Shown piece after piece: positions 51,601-63,914 of a stretch of 64,000 nt of DNA. This DNA comes from Cardiocondyla obscurior (Eukaryota; Arthropoda; Insecta; Hymenoptera; Formicidae), in NCBI RefSeq assembly GCF_019399895.1, contig NC_091867.1, forward strand, positions 6,151,501 through 6,215,500, in the 5' to 3' direction. Position numbers and translations under genes: made by a program. The notes beneath the pieces are model-generated. The model had not been told where the DNA came from and did not search any database. It was given only the letters and a program-made list of their open reading frames with translations. The first letter of the stretch is position 1. Each line of letters opens with the position of its first letter.

Positions 51601-51785
51601 ATTAAAACAATTTATTTGCAGCTAATGCGGCCGCGGCTGGTTACGTAGCACCCTACACAGCGTATGCGACTTTGCCAGGTGCCGCGGGATTGCCAGCGGC
51701 GGCAGCGGCAGCGGCAACGGCAGCTGGAGCGGCTTTCCCGGGCTTACCGTATCAGACAACACCTCAGGAGGCCAGATTGCAATAA
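36614..51785 (+). CDS. Rbm24: RRM RNA-binding protein of the RBM24/RBM38 family
   Basis: Exons 36614-36892, 37139-37265, 38731-38791, 50179-50399 and 51622-51785 give 283 residues (phases 0, 1, 2, 1). A single RRM spans residues about 48-125. RNP2 is KLFVGGL (49-55) and RNP1 is KSRGYGF at the first exon end, and the second exon contributes the typical ACKDPNPIIDGRKANVNLA block. After the RRM come GIRAGYPAVLPGQYG and PPGYVYQSPY, hallmarks of vertebrate RBM24 and RBM38. These bind GU-rich mRNA elements and control splicing and stability, notably in muscle. The tail is Ala/Tyr-rich with polyalanine runs. I use the ATG at 36614; a second ATG is at 36620, and the frame is also open upstream to about 36488. 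The fourth intron is preceded by an 11.4-kb one. It is broadly neighboured by noncoding DNA. Confidence 0.92.
36893..38730 (+). other. Introns 1 and 2 of the RBM24/38-type gene
   Basis: Two introns (36893-37138 and 37266-38730) separated by the 127-bp exon. Open frames at 37297-37581 and 37750-38172 lie in the second intron and have no domain or splice support. Confidence 0.6.
39436..39487 (+). repeat. GA-rich simple repeat
   Basis: Imperfect (GA)n tract interrupted by AAAG and GAGC units, in the large intron. GA tracts of this kind can bind GAGA-type factors, but none is shown here. Confidence 0.8.
41936..41966 (+). repeat. (GAC)n/(CGA)n microsatellite
   Basis: About ten GAC-type triplets with one interruption. 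It produces poly-Arg, poly-Asp, poly-Thr or poly-Val readings in the overlapping frames, which explains the spurious long frames around it. Confidence 0.8.
50400..50578 (+). CDS. Rbm24: Alternative C-terminus of the RBM24/38-type protein by intron retention
   Basis: If the donor at 50400 is ignored, the frame runs on for 60 codons (with the junction codon) to TAA at 50576-50578. This gives a 288-residue isoform. The extra tail has His/Gln repeats (HHQHHQQQQQ) and a Leu-rich end (LLPQFLPSVLRDYGRRS), and stays coding-like in composition. The spliced form with the last exon at 51622 is the better family match, so I read this as an isoform rather than the main product. Confidence 0.45.
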
Positions 51786-54126
51786 AGCTTTAACATTAAA
51801 TCGTCACGACCTAGCAGCAGAGCCGAGTCTTCAAGACGGACGCGGGCGACGGAGCTGCGCGAATCCCTCGATCCCCGATCGTCGTCCTTGGGGATCAGCT
51901 CATCATCTTCCTCGTTATTAGTTATTTTTCGAGATTTCTATATGTTCCTGACCACGTCTCGCGAATATATCGAAGTATCATCCGCGAGTCCCGCAAGAGG
52001 CGAAGAGAACGAGAGCTTGCACTCCGCCCTTTTCGTCTCCCCGATCTAATCTTCCTCCCCTTTCCCCTCCCCCCTCCCCCCGTGAAGCCTACCCGCTGAC
52101 ACGCTCGACAAACATATCGCGGTACTTTAGAAAAAGACGCGGCGATTCTTAGAGTTACAATTATTTATGACGGACCATTCACTCGGGAATATACGATTCT
52201 CGACGTGCGAACGATCACGAGAGTCCAAAAAGACTTGAACGAACGTACTTTGGTCGTACTCAAGAACCGATTGGCCTGCCCGTTAACTTTCGAACGTGTA
52301 ACGCTATTTTAATATTTAATTTGTACTCTAAAAATGTTACACTAGAGCGGTGTGTTGAGCTGTAACTGCACGCTGTACTTTTTAAAACGTAATTTAATTT
52401 TTAAACCGGTCGGATACTGTAATTCTTCGCTCCATATTTTCGTCGGTAGATCTTAAATCGAACGTCGTTTTAATAATGTTAACGATGCCGTTTGATAAGC
52501 CTCCTCGAGAGACACTACTCGCAGCTACGACGGTACGTCTTGGACCATGTTAATCAATTGTAATACCGACGAAAAGTAATGTGAGTTTGTAATAGTTTTA
52601 GAATCGGTTACAAACGCGCGCTTTCGGCGAGAACGCGTTCTAAATTTTAGTTAAATTTTAAGTGTACCGTAAAAACTTAATGATAAACGAAATTCTCTAG
52701 CGCTGTAAGTGTTAAGTTACATCTTCGCGTGTTTTCCCGGCGAAGAAACATCTCGCGTTCGTCTATAACGGATCGAGGCTTAGGGTAACGTTTAGGAAAG
52801 CACGAAACGGAGTTTATAAGTTCCTTGACGAAGAAGAATTCAATGTATGTATGTATGTCGGCACATGCGCACACGCGTGTAATTATGATTGTAATATGTA
52901 GGTATTATATATTCTCATAATTTAATCTAACTATTCTCTTTCTTCAAGGATCGATTATAGAGACGCCGTTTATAATATGTTTATGCGTAGAATACATTCT
53001 AATAATATCTTCCAAAGTACTTGTTTACCGATACGTTAACTTGCAAGCTCTGCTCGTTTCGGTTTTTTGTTACTTATCAGAATGTCCTTTTTTTTTTTTT
53101 TTTAATTTTACTTAGGACCGATTATTCCAACTTTCACATAACTTTGTCTGTCAGATAAACATACGTTGCTTCCCTTCATTTCTATTTAAAAAGAAGTATA
53201 AAGATAGTCATCGTATGATTACTTGATAAACAAGCTTATTTAAAAGTTGAAACATCTACTCCTACACGTATAGCTACTCCGATATTTATTGCAAGCTACG
53301 AAGTATGATTTTTGCTAGTTGAGGTGTCAGCCGAATTTATTTTAATGAAATCACAATAAACGTATCTCGTTTGTGAATAGGAGAACACGCGCGATTATCG
53401 AAAACCGTCTTATCTAGCCGTGATGGCCTTAAGTCGCATATCGGCGAACAACGAAGTGTCTTACTTCCGAGGCCTTGTTGTGTTAATTAAGTAACTAGAT
53501 CCTAAAACGACACCGACCAATTTTACAATACGAATACAGAAGCTCGAGGAGTAAATCATTGATAAAGAGCGAATCTAACTTAATGACGTTAAAAAAATAA
53601 ATTTTTGTAACTATAGTATGAGGAAGCGCCTGCTTCAAACGTGAGTGTATAAGTTTCGAACATTGTATTGCCCGATTGTCGGTGACGATATTTCGGCATA
53701 TAATTCTAAGCTTTTCTTAAAACTGATGGAAGAATCTGTACATTTGTCTATTCTTAGTGATTCAGTGCCTTAATTAGCACCGTCGAGTAGCCGTAACAAT
53801 TAGAAACTAGTCAGCGATACGTTAGTGCAACGTTCGGCGCGCTAACTCGTGTACAAGAGTGACGCTCAAACGAAAGGGTGAGGAGAGCTGAGGGAATATC
53901 AAAAAGAACGTAATCAACCAAGATCGGGTTATGAGGAACGTCGTTGTCTAGTCCCAAACCCTTTCAAACCTTAAACGAGGTGAACTCGGTTTGTTAGATT
54001 TGTAAGTAGAAGTTAATGAACACGGAAGAAAAACCAAAAGCGAAACTTTTTGTAAAAAGTTAGAGGGAGGAGACGTTAGGAGAATTTAGAGTTAAGTATT
54101 ATTATATAACGTAATAGAAAAATAAA
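51786..54126 (+). other. Probable 3'UTR of the RBM24/38-type gene
   Basis: No coding potential follows the TAA at 51783-51785 for over 2 kb. An AATAAA at 54121-54126 is followed by an (ATT)n tract. An earlier AATAAA lies near 53354. A C/T-rich block at about 52025-52085 and short T runs could be protein-binding 3'UTR elements. Confidence 0.55.
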
Positions 54127-54151
54127 TTATTATTATTATTATTATATTATT
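54125..54151 (+). repeat. (ATT)n microsatellite
   Basis: About eight ATT/TTA triplets directly overlapping the likely polyadenylation signal of the RBM24/38-type gene. Confidence 0.8.
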
Positions 54152-54999
54152 TCATTATTGATATTACGTTTTATTATTATTATCGTCACTATTAATTATA
54201 TGGCATTGTTCATGTACTTAACGAATGGACGGATGTATACGTGATTGAAAGTATTTGTTAAAAAACGCGCTAGGATTTCCGTCGAAAGTGCAGAGGACGA
54301 TGATAGAAAATCTGACACGGAGAAATGTATTATCATGAATATACATCTTTGGAATATTCTGTACTCCAGCTGTATATATAAACTTAATTATACAAATAGG
54401 TTGTAATATATATTGCCTGTTATCCTCAATAATATTAATATGCGCTCTACAGGTTCACGAAAACCGAAAACAAATATATTATCATTAAGAGAAAGGGTCT
54501 ATGGGTATTTTATGTTAATTATTCCCACCCGTTTGCCTATCAAACTGAATACAGTCCAGTAGAATGCTTATTGTAATAGATAACTTGTTTATGTGATTAC
54601 TTCCTTTCCTATCTCTCTGTCTGGTTAATTTGTCTTATTTTATGCGAGTGTGATGTTAACTTTTTAAATAGATATATAAGAAAATCAATAACGTAGAAAT
54701 ATTTTCAAATAAAATAATAATATTAATGTATGGCATGAAAGTTGCCATGGCAATGGATTTGCGAGATATTATTTTTATAATATTTCCAATTTTAACTTTA
54801 AACATTTCAGATAAATTGCAATTGAAGAAAAAAATACTCTGACTTACACAGGACTGACATTCAAAATACATTTAAATGTTTAATTCAGAATCCAACTCAA
54901 ATTAAAAAATGCAAATTACTGTATATGTTTTTAAAAAAATATAATGAACATAAACCTTTCTCACAAATCCACTGTCTAGAAGTAAAAACATCAACTCAC
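54152..54999. other. AT-rich spacer
   Basis: AT-rich sequence between the RBM24/38-type gene and the minus-strand candidate exons. Nothing coding is supported; a minus-strand open frame at 54656-54871 is chance-like. Confidence 0.5.
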
Positions 55000-55038
55000 C
55001 AGTCTGATGTGCAGTGGCGGGGGGGTTGATGATGTAAT
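55000..55038 (-). other. Candidate 39-nt minus-strand exon
   Basis: Bounded on the minus strand by GATTTACAG before 55038 and GTGAGT after 55000. Layout and sequence resemble the 44-nt candidate at 20296-20339. The exon it would splice to downstream is not found. Confidence 0.33.
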
Positions 55039-55296
55039 CTGTAAATCAGAAACATTGAAATGTTAGATATCATGTGACGAGACAAAACTTGATAGAATAT
55101 TGTAGTAATATCATTGAACTCAGTCTCGAATGTTGTTATAGAGAAAGGTTTTGACCACAAATCATGTTTAAATCAAATTGCCTACTACTTTCCTTCTAAT
55201 GCAACCATAAGACTCATTATTGCATGCTACTGGTACTCAAATCTGAGCTCAATGAAATTATCTTGCCAATCTATTTTTTAATTACTAAATACTCAC

Positions 55297-55495
55297 CCAC
55301 GGTTGCCCCCGCCAAAGCCTGATGTCACCCCGGACCTCCTCCTCCTCTCGAATTTCCCCGGTGCTTCCGTTTTTGGACTCTGGTATTGAACGCACATTGA
55401 CGCACACACACTACACAAAGGAAGAAAGCTGTCTCCACGAACGGTACCGCTACTGCACATACTCTTCATGATGTTTCCGACGATCGCACATGACT
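55297..55495 (-). other. Candidate minus-strand first exon, Arg/Gly-rich frame
   Basis: On the minus strand an ATG near 55470 opens a frame that runs through FERRRRSGVTSGFGGGNR to a strong donor (CGTGG|GTGAGT) at 55297. It can continue through the 39-nt exon as LHHQPPRHCTSDW. A TATAAT motif lies just upstream, near 55505. The last 53 bases before the donor resemble those at 20453-20505. This may be coding or a structured 5'UTR; I do not recognise it. Confidence 0.35.
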
Positions 55496-57120
55496 GTCAA
55501 TTATAATCGGCTCCTTGTCAATCCATCTGGCACGCTCGCGAACTTCTTATCCGATTCCATGGCTTCTGCGCCAACACTCACGAACGGTCAAGCGCGAAAT
55601 GGCAACGATTGAAATTAATAGAAAGCTCAACCAATTTCATACCGACGCCACCGTTCGCACCGGGACTGTACCTGTTGCTCTGCCTGTACCTTCGCCCGTT
55701 GCTCGTTCATTTCGACAATTTTCTAAAAAACTCGCGTTTCCCGACGACTGTCTCTTTGTCTCGCGATTATACACGGCGATATCTATCTATCGATGTAGGT
55801 CTATTGATGTAGATCAGCGGAAAACTTAAAACCGATACCGAAATTGTACGCGCCGCGGCACCTTTTCGCTCGGCGTCGCGAGCTCGAATCTTTAACCGCG
55901 GATATCTCGCGTCGCGCGCGTTTCCTTGAGTCGCCCATATACAGTCTTGCGTCGCAGAACACGCAAAATACGAGACGCATCTAATCGCGACTATACTTAC
56001 GATACGAGAAGCATCGGAACGTCGCGCCGGGTCGGTGCAAAACTCCGCACTTGCAAGTCTTTCGCCGACGATTGCGAAACTGAGCTCCCTCATCCCTCGT
56101 ACTTCCTAGTCAAGTGCATACCGTATTGAGCGCAAGCGACAAACGATGTGAATAAAATTGGACTCGCACGTATTTATAACTTTATACAATTCATGAAATT
56201 TTTTATCTGTTAATACGCATTTATTTCTTTTGTTTTTTAAGTATTTTAATATTACGCGAATTGATGATTTACTGACTGCCACATTACCTCGAAGATGGCA
56301 GCAGCGAACGAGAAGGATTAAAGCAGATATGACCTTTAATGCGCTTAAAGATAGACTGATATTTAATTTCTCTCTGATAAGGAAAAATACGAGAAAATCG
56401 AAGCGATAACTCTTGAAACTCGAAAATTCTAACTGTTTGGAACTTTTGACGTTGCTCGTGTCTTAAAATGACTGTTTAATTCGTAATTTAATAATTATTA
56501 AAGTTTCTTATTTTGATCTATCGCTTTAAGAATAATTATTTTTTCTCTCGTTTTCTTTACATCTTTCAAATCGACTTCAACCATCGTTTTCGTTATATTT
56601 TCTATATATTTGGACTTATTAATTTTTAGCTAACTGCTAATTATGTCATTAAACTATATATTATCTATTTGATTAATTATTCCAGACGGTAATAAATAAT
56701 TATTTGCAATGTACGTTAATTTTCCTGTCTTTACCAGATTGCTAGTACTTGGTCGAAAAGGACAAGCGAAGATGCTGTTCGTCTCGTGCACTTTAGCATG
56801 GACCGCAACCAGGAGATGTGCTTGCTATCTTACGGACGCCGATGCATCGGATCGCTTGGGTCCGAGTAATAAGATGTCAGCACCAGTGTCTCACTCCGTG
56901 ATATCCTTTGAATGACGTGCCGCTTATCATTCGATTTGATAGAGAAATAGTAGGGGAGCGTTGCCATTGACATACGAATAAGCTCAGTTATCCCGCGTTT
57001 ATCCGTGCTAAGTAGAGCGCTCACGGCGCGTGGTGACTTCCAAATTGACGGTAGACGAGACTCGAGGATCGCGATCCGATAGAAATCGCGGCCCGAAAGT
57101 CCCCTCTGCGTCCACGTGTC
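55496..57120. other. Intergenic region between divergent starts
   Basis: A CpG-rich block (about 55.5-56.1 kb) next to the minus-strand candidate exon, then AT-rich DNA, then GATA-type motifs (CTTATC and TGATAG near 56925-56945) before the OATP start. Frames seen in the CpG-rich block are not supported. Confidence 0.4.
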
Positions 57121-57125
57121 TGAGA

Positions 57126-57130
57126 TCAGT
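57126..57130 (+). promoter_or_regulatory. TCAGT initiator candidate for the OATP gene
   Basis: A TCAGT motif about 108 bp upstream of the OATP ATG. No TATA box at -30. GATA-type sites 180-200 bp upstream would fit gut or Malpighian-tubule expression; that is inference. Confidence 0.35.
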
Positions 57131-57234
57131 GTGAAAAATCATTTCCAGTTCGCATCCTGTTTTTCTCCGAGGTCAGAAACACATTTTTACGCATATTTCA
57201 CAAGTTTATTTTCAAGAAAAACTTGCCGGAAAAA

Positions 57235-60200
57235 ATGGATTTTGAAAAAGGTACTTTGGGAAAGAGGATAATAAAAGTTAAAATTTAATTTAATTTTGCA
57301 TAACTTTAGCATGTAAAGTAACGGTAATATGGAAACTGAAGAATTTTAATTCGTTCCTTAAATTGGCGATAACAGGAATTTAAATAAGAAACTTGTGCAT
57401 TATAAGCAAACGATAATATACATTGTCATATTTTAAGGAAACCAGAAATGATTTTATAAAAGTGTTAATAATTTAATGTCTGTGATGTAAATAGCAACGT
57501 AATCTTTAAATTTTAATATATTTGAGTAATTAAAGTTTGATTATATGAATAAACAACTTGGCTTCTTAGATGAATAAACTGTAAAGTTCTATGAAATATA
57601 ATGCACAATCTTAAAAGACTTTTCCTTACAAGATGCGCTCAAACGGAAGTACTAATCAATTAAGACATTAAAGTAGCATCTCTGACTGTGATTAAGATTA
57701 ATTAAAATTATGTAAGCTTAGCTCAGGTAAATTGAGAGTAACAACGTTGATAAGTAAATCTCAACTGATGGATAGTGAAATATAAGATTTATAGTTAAAA
57801 GTATTTAATTAATATAATAATTATATATTTATAGCTTTATAATCTAGCAGCTTACAATTTAATTTTAAGATACTTAATCAAACGTTTATAACGTTCTTTA
57901 GAAACAATAATCTTTAATTTTTTACATTTTCATTTTTTTCACAAATACAGAAATATTGAATAAATTATTTACAATCCTATTTTATATTTTATAATGCTAG
58001 AAGCATTTTGAAAACTCTTAACATATATTAATTTTATTGAATTAAAAGCTAATGACAAATATTTAATTAATGTTCATACAGAAGAGTTATATGTCATATT
58101 TGTTAGAATGATTTATTGATATGATAAGCCTAAATAGATTTGTAGATTAGATTGTTGCTTATTGTAAATAACATTCAAGTCTGTGTTATTGCGAGTGTAA
58201 AGAACTCCAACTTAATTTTTCAAGCTTAATTGAGTTAATAAATGATCAGCAAGTATAACGAGCTATTTATTAAAATTATACCTTCATAAATTTGCAAAAA
58301 ATTAATAGATATATTATTTTCTACTTAGCGAAATTAATCAAGACTCGTCTTGTTCAGTCATTCATGTGCTTTCGGTTTACGGATTCTCGTATCGTAAGCG
58401 CTAGTCAGATCAAATCGGTGTATTCTCGTTCGAAAAGCGAGTTGCGTAACGGATGCATTCACGTGTATTTAGAAGACGTCATTGTTGCTGTCGTTACGCC
58501 GAGGTACCTGCCAAGTGTAAGCAGCGTGTTAGATTTATTATCTCTATTAACGTATTAATAATTACGCGACTTATGATGAAAGATAATGGTCTTATCAGAG
58601 TCCGTTTTGCACGTACGTGTCTCATGCTCACCGAATTCTTGTCGCAAGAACATTAAAAACTGAATGCACTTGGAGTCATCGAACTACGAGCAGCTCTAGG
58701 ACCACGTTTGCGACCCCGTAATCCCTTTTTCCCCCGTTAAGTTGTACGACATGTAGTTGTCTAGACTATTCGTGATCGTGAGAGTGCAAGTCATCGTCAT
58801 CGACTCCCGCTATCATAATGACGACGCATTATTTTCCGTATAAGCGGTATATTTAACATAGTGCATTCATTTAATTAGTATCGTCAAGACGCACTTATCT
58901 CAGGATTTAATTCTGCGGAACGCTCCCGTCGATGTAGATACCAAAGACTGCAACAAAGTCAACAGAAATCGTTTAGAATAAATTATCAAGAGTTTTTTTT
59001 TTTTTATTATACTTGTTTACATTGTACTTTGCATAGATTATTATATTCTTTATAGTTGCAATGGTTAATTTTCTAAGATTGAAATTTAAATTTATTAAAT
59101 CAAGCTTGAAACCTGAAGATATCAGTTAAAATAAAAATAATAAACGTAGAAAGATATAAACGAGATATATCTGAAGGTTAGCAAGTAAAACTGGTCTTGT
59201 AAATTATTTTAATAAAATTTAATAATAACCGTTGATTTCAATTAAAAAAAGAAAAATGTTAAAATCAATTTTTTTAGAGACAGCCAGAAGTATGAGTAGA
59301 AATTGTGGGATTTGTGGCATTTATCCCAGATGGCTGCAAAATCGAGCCACTGTGAAGAGTTTCATCGCGGTATACGGTTTACTGGGCACTGTTCAAGCAA
59401 TGGCATTTATCTACATCATCGTTACCCTGACAACTTTGGAGAAGAGATTCAAGATACCTAGTCGCACGACGGGTGAGTCTCATTCTCGTAATCACACGTA
59501 ATAAGGCATTAAGGCGATGCGATGTTACTTTGCAAATATTGACAAAGGTATTCGCTGTGCGGGCGTGATATCCGTTTTGCGACCGGAACTCTGCGTGGCG
59601 ATCAACTGCTTTCGGTGTGACGTAATAGTCTATTTAACAAAAATTCCGACATAAATTATTCGCGCGCGACATGCGAGATAAACTCGACGTGGTAGAACTT
59701 AACTTAATCACCTTCAACCTCGGATCCCATTGCCGGCGAAGCCGAGCCGGTAGACCAGTCGCCGGGATACTCGTGTTCTCGTGTACACTGAAAAGCAGAT
59801 ATGGTATTTGCTTCGGCGACGGCGACGGTAGCGTAGGTGAGGTCACGCTAAGGTTAGCGTGGTGTGCGTCGTCTACACGAAGAGCCATTGCACGTGTGCC
59901 GCAGAGGCCTGCGGAAGCGGCGGTAGTGGCGTCCCCCTCCACAGGCAGACCAGTGCGCCGACGCACCACGGTACATGTACGTACGTGCTTCTGGTGAGAC
60001 TCACGCACACCACGACAAGTTCACGTACTCTAACCGCCATCGCCGGAGCACACATGCCATACTTGCCTTTCAGTGTATACTTCAGGCATGTGCTACAGCG
60101 ACGGCGGTTAGCGTACGTGGACTTTGCCGTGGTGTGCGTCGAGTCTCTCACGAAGTATGTGCGTACATACGTGTGCCGTGGTGCGTCGTGGGTGCGCCGG

Positions 60201-63200
60201 TTGCTGAGGACTGAAGGGGGAACGCGCTCCACTACATCTCCGCGGCATCATGTACGGCGCTTCGTGTATGACGACGCACACTACGCTAAGATCATGTACG
60301 TTAACCGTCGTCGCCGAAGCAAATACCATATCTGCTTTTTAGTGTACGTACACGCACGACCAGCGCTTTCGTGTGCGTGCGTCTAGTAGGTAAGTAGTGT
60401 GTCGCAATCACAGAAGTGACAAATCTGTCGTACAACTAGTACTGCACGTACATACATTGGAGAGCGAAGACACGCGGATGATGCATTACACAATTACGCA
60501 GCCGGCCGCGATATTCGGGATATTAACACGCACGTTCTGACACTTATACGCATGCACAACGGTAGAATAATTTTTAATAAAAAAATTTAAGGAATTAATA
60601 AGCCAAAATAAATTGATTACAAGTAATGCTCGTGTGTCGAAACGATAAGGTAATCTTTTGTTTGCAGTATCATGCATGATAAACAGAAATAAACGAGCTA
60701 CTTGTGTTAACCAAGCCATTACGTCGCTCAAATATTATTTTTGCTCGATTTACAAGAATACTGAAGTGCGAAAAACTGATTGCGTCGAAGGGCTAATTTG
60801 TCACGAGTCTATATAACTTTCTCGTTATTGCAGGGATAATTCTTTCGGGTAACGAGATTTCGCAGATCCTGTCTTTAATCTTAACCTATTATGGCGGATC
60901 TAGCCACCGGCCAAGATGGATCGCTGTTGGAGTGGGTTTGAGCGCCCTGTCTTGTCTCGTTCTGGCGCTTCCGCACTTTATATACGGTCCCGGCAAAGAT
61001 GCCCTAGCGTTGACGAAAGAGTACCTGGATCATACTCTGCTAAACGTGACAACCGCCTCAAGCGATCTCGCGATTTGCCCGCGCACAGACGAGCCGGAAC
61101 TCTGCGACGCCGACGCCAAGCAGAGCATTAGCTATCTTCCTCGACTGCTGGTTTTTATATCTCAATTTATTCTCGGCATCGGAACTACTCTATATTACGG
61201 TCTGGGGCAGACATACTTGGACGACAACACAAAAAAGAAAAATTCACCTATGCTTTTAAGTAAGCATCGATTACTCAACTTAATGTTACTTTGACGAATT
61301 TTAATTATTAAAATTTAACCTGGATTGTAATTTAAACTTACTGTTGTTTATAATAAGAAATAAAGGCACATGTGCCTTCTTACTTGTGCATTAAAATAAT
61401 ATCGTTTCTCTTCGCGAGTTTGATAAATATTGCGGTATCTCAAGAACGAAGTTAAGATAAGATCTAGCTGAAGTCTGGTTATACTTGGAATGGAATATTT
61501 TGATAATTTTATCTGATTCTTTGCACAAATTATGCGCTTATTGTGAACGTTTTAATTACATTTTTAACGATAAATTTTCTGATTGCAATTGAAATATGTA
61601 ATTGCTAATGCGATTTTTATGAATAGATTTAAGAATAAATTTTATTTGTAAGGTATTACATTCGCCTTGCGTACTGTCGGCCCAGCGATCGGATTTCTAC
61701 TGGGCTATGGTTGCCTAAGTTTGTATATAGACCCAAAGCTTCATCCTGTTATTACGAAGAAGGATCCACGATGGTTAGGTGCGTGGTGGCTCGGCTGGAT
61801 CATTCTTGGCGTCACGATGGGTATGTTCGCCGTTTTGATCGCTACGTTCCCACGTGAACTTCCTACAATAAACGATACTTCCAAACAGGTAATTTACATC
61901 AAACATCACAATGTTATAAAAGTAAAAAAGAATTTTTATTTCAGATGTGATGTAAAAAGCACAAAGAACGTCTTTGATAAATTTAAAGTATTAATTAAAA
62001 TAAATTACACAAATAAATCTATGGAAAGCCCAATTAATATAAATTTTGGATAAAAGAATTAATTTATAAAATAATTAAGAACGTAGATTATTACGAAGAA
62101 CAGCTATAAATTAATTAACGAAAACATTATTTCAGGATGGCGAAGTTCCTTTGAAGTTAGATTTAGTGCTGCAACAAAAGCCTCCGATACAAATGGAGCC
62201 TGCCAATCCGATGCCTATAGAACCCGAGCATATACCGACGATCCGTGAATTTCCAAAAGCCATGAAGCGACTGTTAACAAACTGGCTACTGACCTGCAAC
62301 AATTTAAGCGCTGTATTTTACATACTTGGCGCTTCTGCTTATATCACGTTCTTGGCGAAGTATCTTGAAGTTCAGTACAGTACGTCTACGGCTGGTGGCA
62401 CCGTGATAGCGGGTACATATATATTAATTATGCGTATTATTCGTGCGTTACTTCCAAAATATTTTACGAGATAACGTCCGACTGCTATCAGAAACTTCTG
62501 AAGCTCGCTTCAAGATAATTATTGGTGTTAAATAAATCGTCATAGGACTTTCCAAAATTTCTTATGATAAAGTGTTTTTGAGATATTAAAAATATTAATA
62601 CGCTTTTAATGCTACTTTAAATTTTATTTGCAGGTCCCATATCGCTGATCGGTATGGTACTAGGGTTCCTACTATCGGGATTAGTAATTAGCAAATTTAA
62701 ACCGGGCCCCAGGCCGCTACTCGCGTGGAACGTGCTCGTCGGTATCTGCTTTGTCTTGGGCCAAATACTCTTCATATTTCTAGGCTGCACAGACTCCGGA
62801 ATCCGCGGCGTAAACTTAGAAACTATGCAGTGAGCACTTAAAATTTGATTTCTTAAGAATTTACATATCAATGTCTAACTTATAACTTGATAAAAAAAAT
62901 GTTTATTCGTTTGTAGAATGAATTTGACAGCCGATTGCAACGCCGATTGCAACTGTTTAGGCGTCAAGTATGCGCCCGTCTGCCACGAAGCATCGAAGAC
63001 AACTTTCTTTTCCGCTTGTCACGCGGGCTGTCAAGCGATCTTAGACGACAAGCAGTTTACGAACTGCAGTTGTCTGCCGTTAAGCGAGTCGAGTCGTATC
63101 GAAAGCGACTTCAACTCTAGCAGGATCTTTATTTCAGAGCGACAGAAGTACCTGCCCGATTCACAGGCGCTGCCACCGATCTTCGACACGGTCCGCGCCG

Positions 63201-63914
63201 GTCCCTGCATCAGCGAATGCAGTCGGTCGTACCTGCTCTTCATGGTGCTTACCTGCATTATCCAAACGTTAGGCTGCTCCGGGAAAATCGGCAACGTTCT
63301 GGTGAACTATAGATGCGTCGAGAAGAGGGACAAGAGTTTTGCCCAGGGCATTACGCTGATGATCGTCTCGCTGCTGGCTCTGATCCCGGGGCCGATCATT
63401 TACGGGGCCATCATCGACTCGACCTGCCTGATATGGGAGGAGTCCTGCGGGACTAGAGGCAACTGCTGGTTCTACCACAGGGATAATTTCCGATACTTGG
63501 TGAACATCTCGTCGGCTGGTGAGTATCGCTTCGAGTTTAACGACCTATATTTCACTAGCTGTTTGCTCGCCAACTGATTAGATACGGGGCGACAAAAAGA
63601 TCGCGGCAGATAGCAATAAGTTATCGGACATAATAATTTTATTAATCGCTTATTTTAATTTATTATTTGTCACTCAATTTCGTTAGTTTTGCAATGAAGA
63701 AACGGCATTTTTTCATGTTACAGGGTTTACCTTAGTAGGAGTATTTTTCGATGGTGCAGTTTGTTATCTCGGAAAAAATTTGGATCTGTACGGCGCCATG
63801 GACAGTGACAAAAGACGTGAGTTCGTGAAGGAGAACGCTGAGATTGATGATATAGACAAAAGGAAGGAAGTTAACGGAAATTTAAATCTGAGGACAGAGC
63901 ACAGCCGTCTATGA
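57235..63914 (+). CDS. Oatp: Organic anion transporting polypeptide (OATP/SLCO family)
   Basis: Eight exons: 57235-57250, 59278-59472, 60834-61259, 61653-61888, 62136-62412, 62634-62829, 62917-63518 and 63724-63914. They give 712 residues, the normal family length. OATPs are 12-helix plasma-membrane carriers of large organic anions; some insect members carry ecdysteroids. The family signature W-x-G-x-W-W-x-G appears as WLGAWWLG at residues 253-260. Exon 7 carries the Cys-rich Kazal-like extracellular loop (about 455-500, with C-x3-C-x-C, CHAGC and CSC patterns). It is followed by the last helices, including SECSRSYLLFMVLTCIIQTLG. The N-terminus has CGICGIYPRWLQ just before helix 1. The first coding exon holds only five codons plus one base (MDFEK, phase 1); its frame and splice site fit exon 2. 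The window ends shortly after the stop. Confidence 0.95.
57251..59277 (+). other. First intron of the OATP gene
   Basis: A 2.0-kb AT-rich intron with a GTACTT donor and a TTTTTTTAG acceptor. The open frame at 58292-58558 has no support. Confidence 0.6.
59770..60362. mobile_element. Nested inverted-repeat element inside an OATP intron
   Basis: The outer arms contain a perfect 31-bp inverted pair (59791-59821 and 60309-60339), and the similarity continues inward for about 100 bp. Two more copies of the same unit lie inside, near 60000-60080 and 60085-60190. The order is plus, minus, plus, minus. Each copy includes a GCGACGGCGGTTAGCGT-type core and a GTGGTGTGCGTCG block. It is GC-rich and CpG-dense in an AT-rich intron. 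It has no transposase, so it would be a non-autonomous foldback or a satellite-like hairpin. Long frames on both strands here are by-products. Confidence 0.7.

Noticed and set aside
59634..60386. Cluster of long frames on both strands
   Set aside because: Fall within the nested inverted-repeat element and mirror each other; not separate genes.
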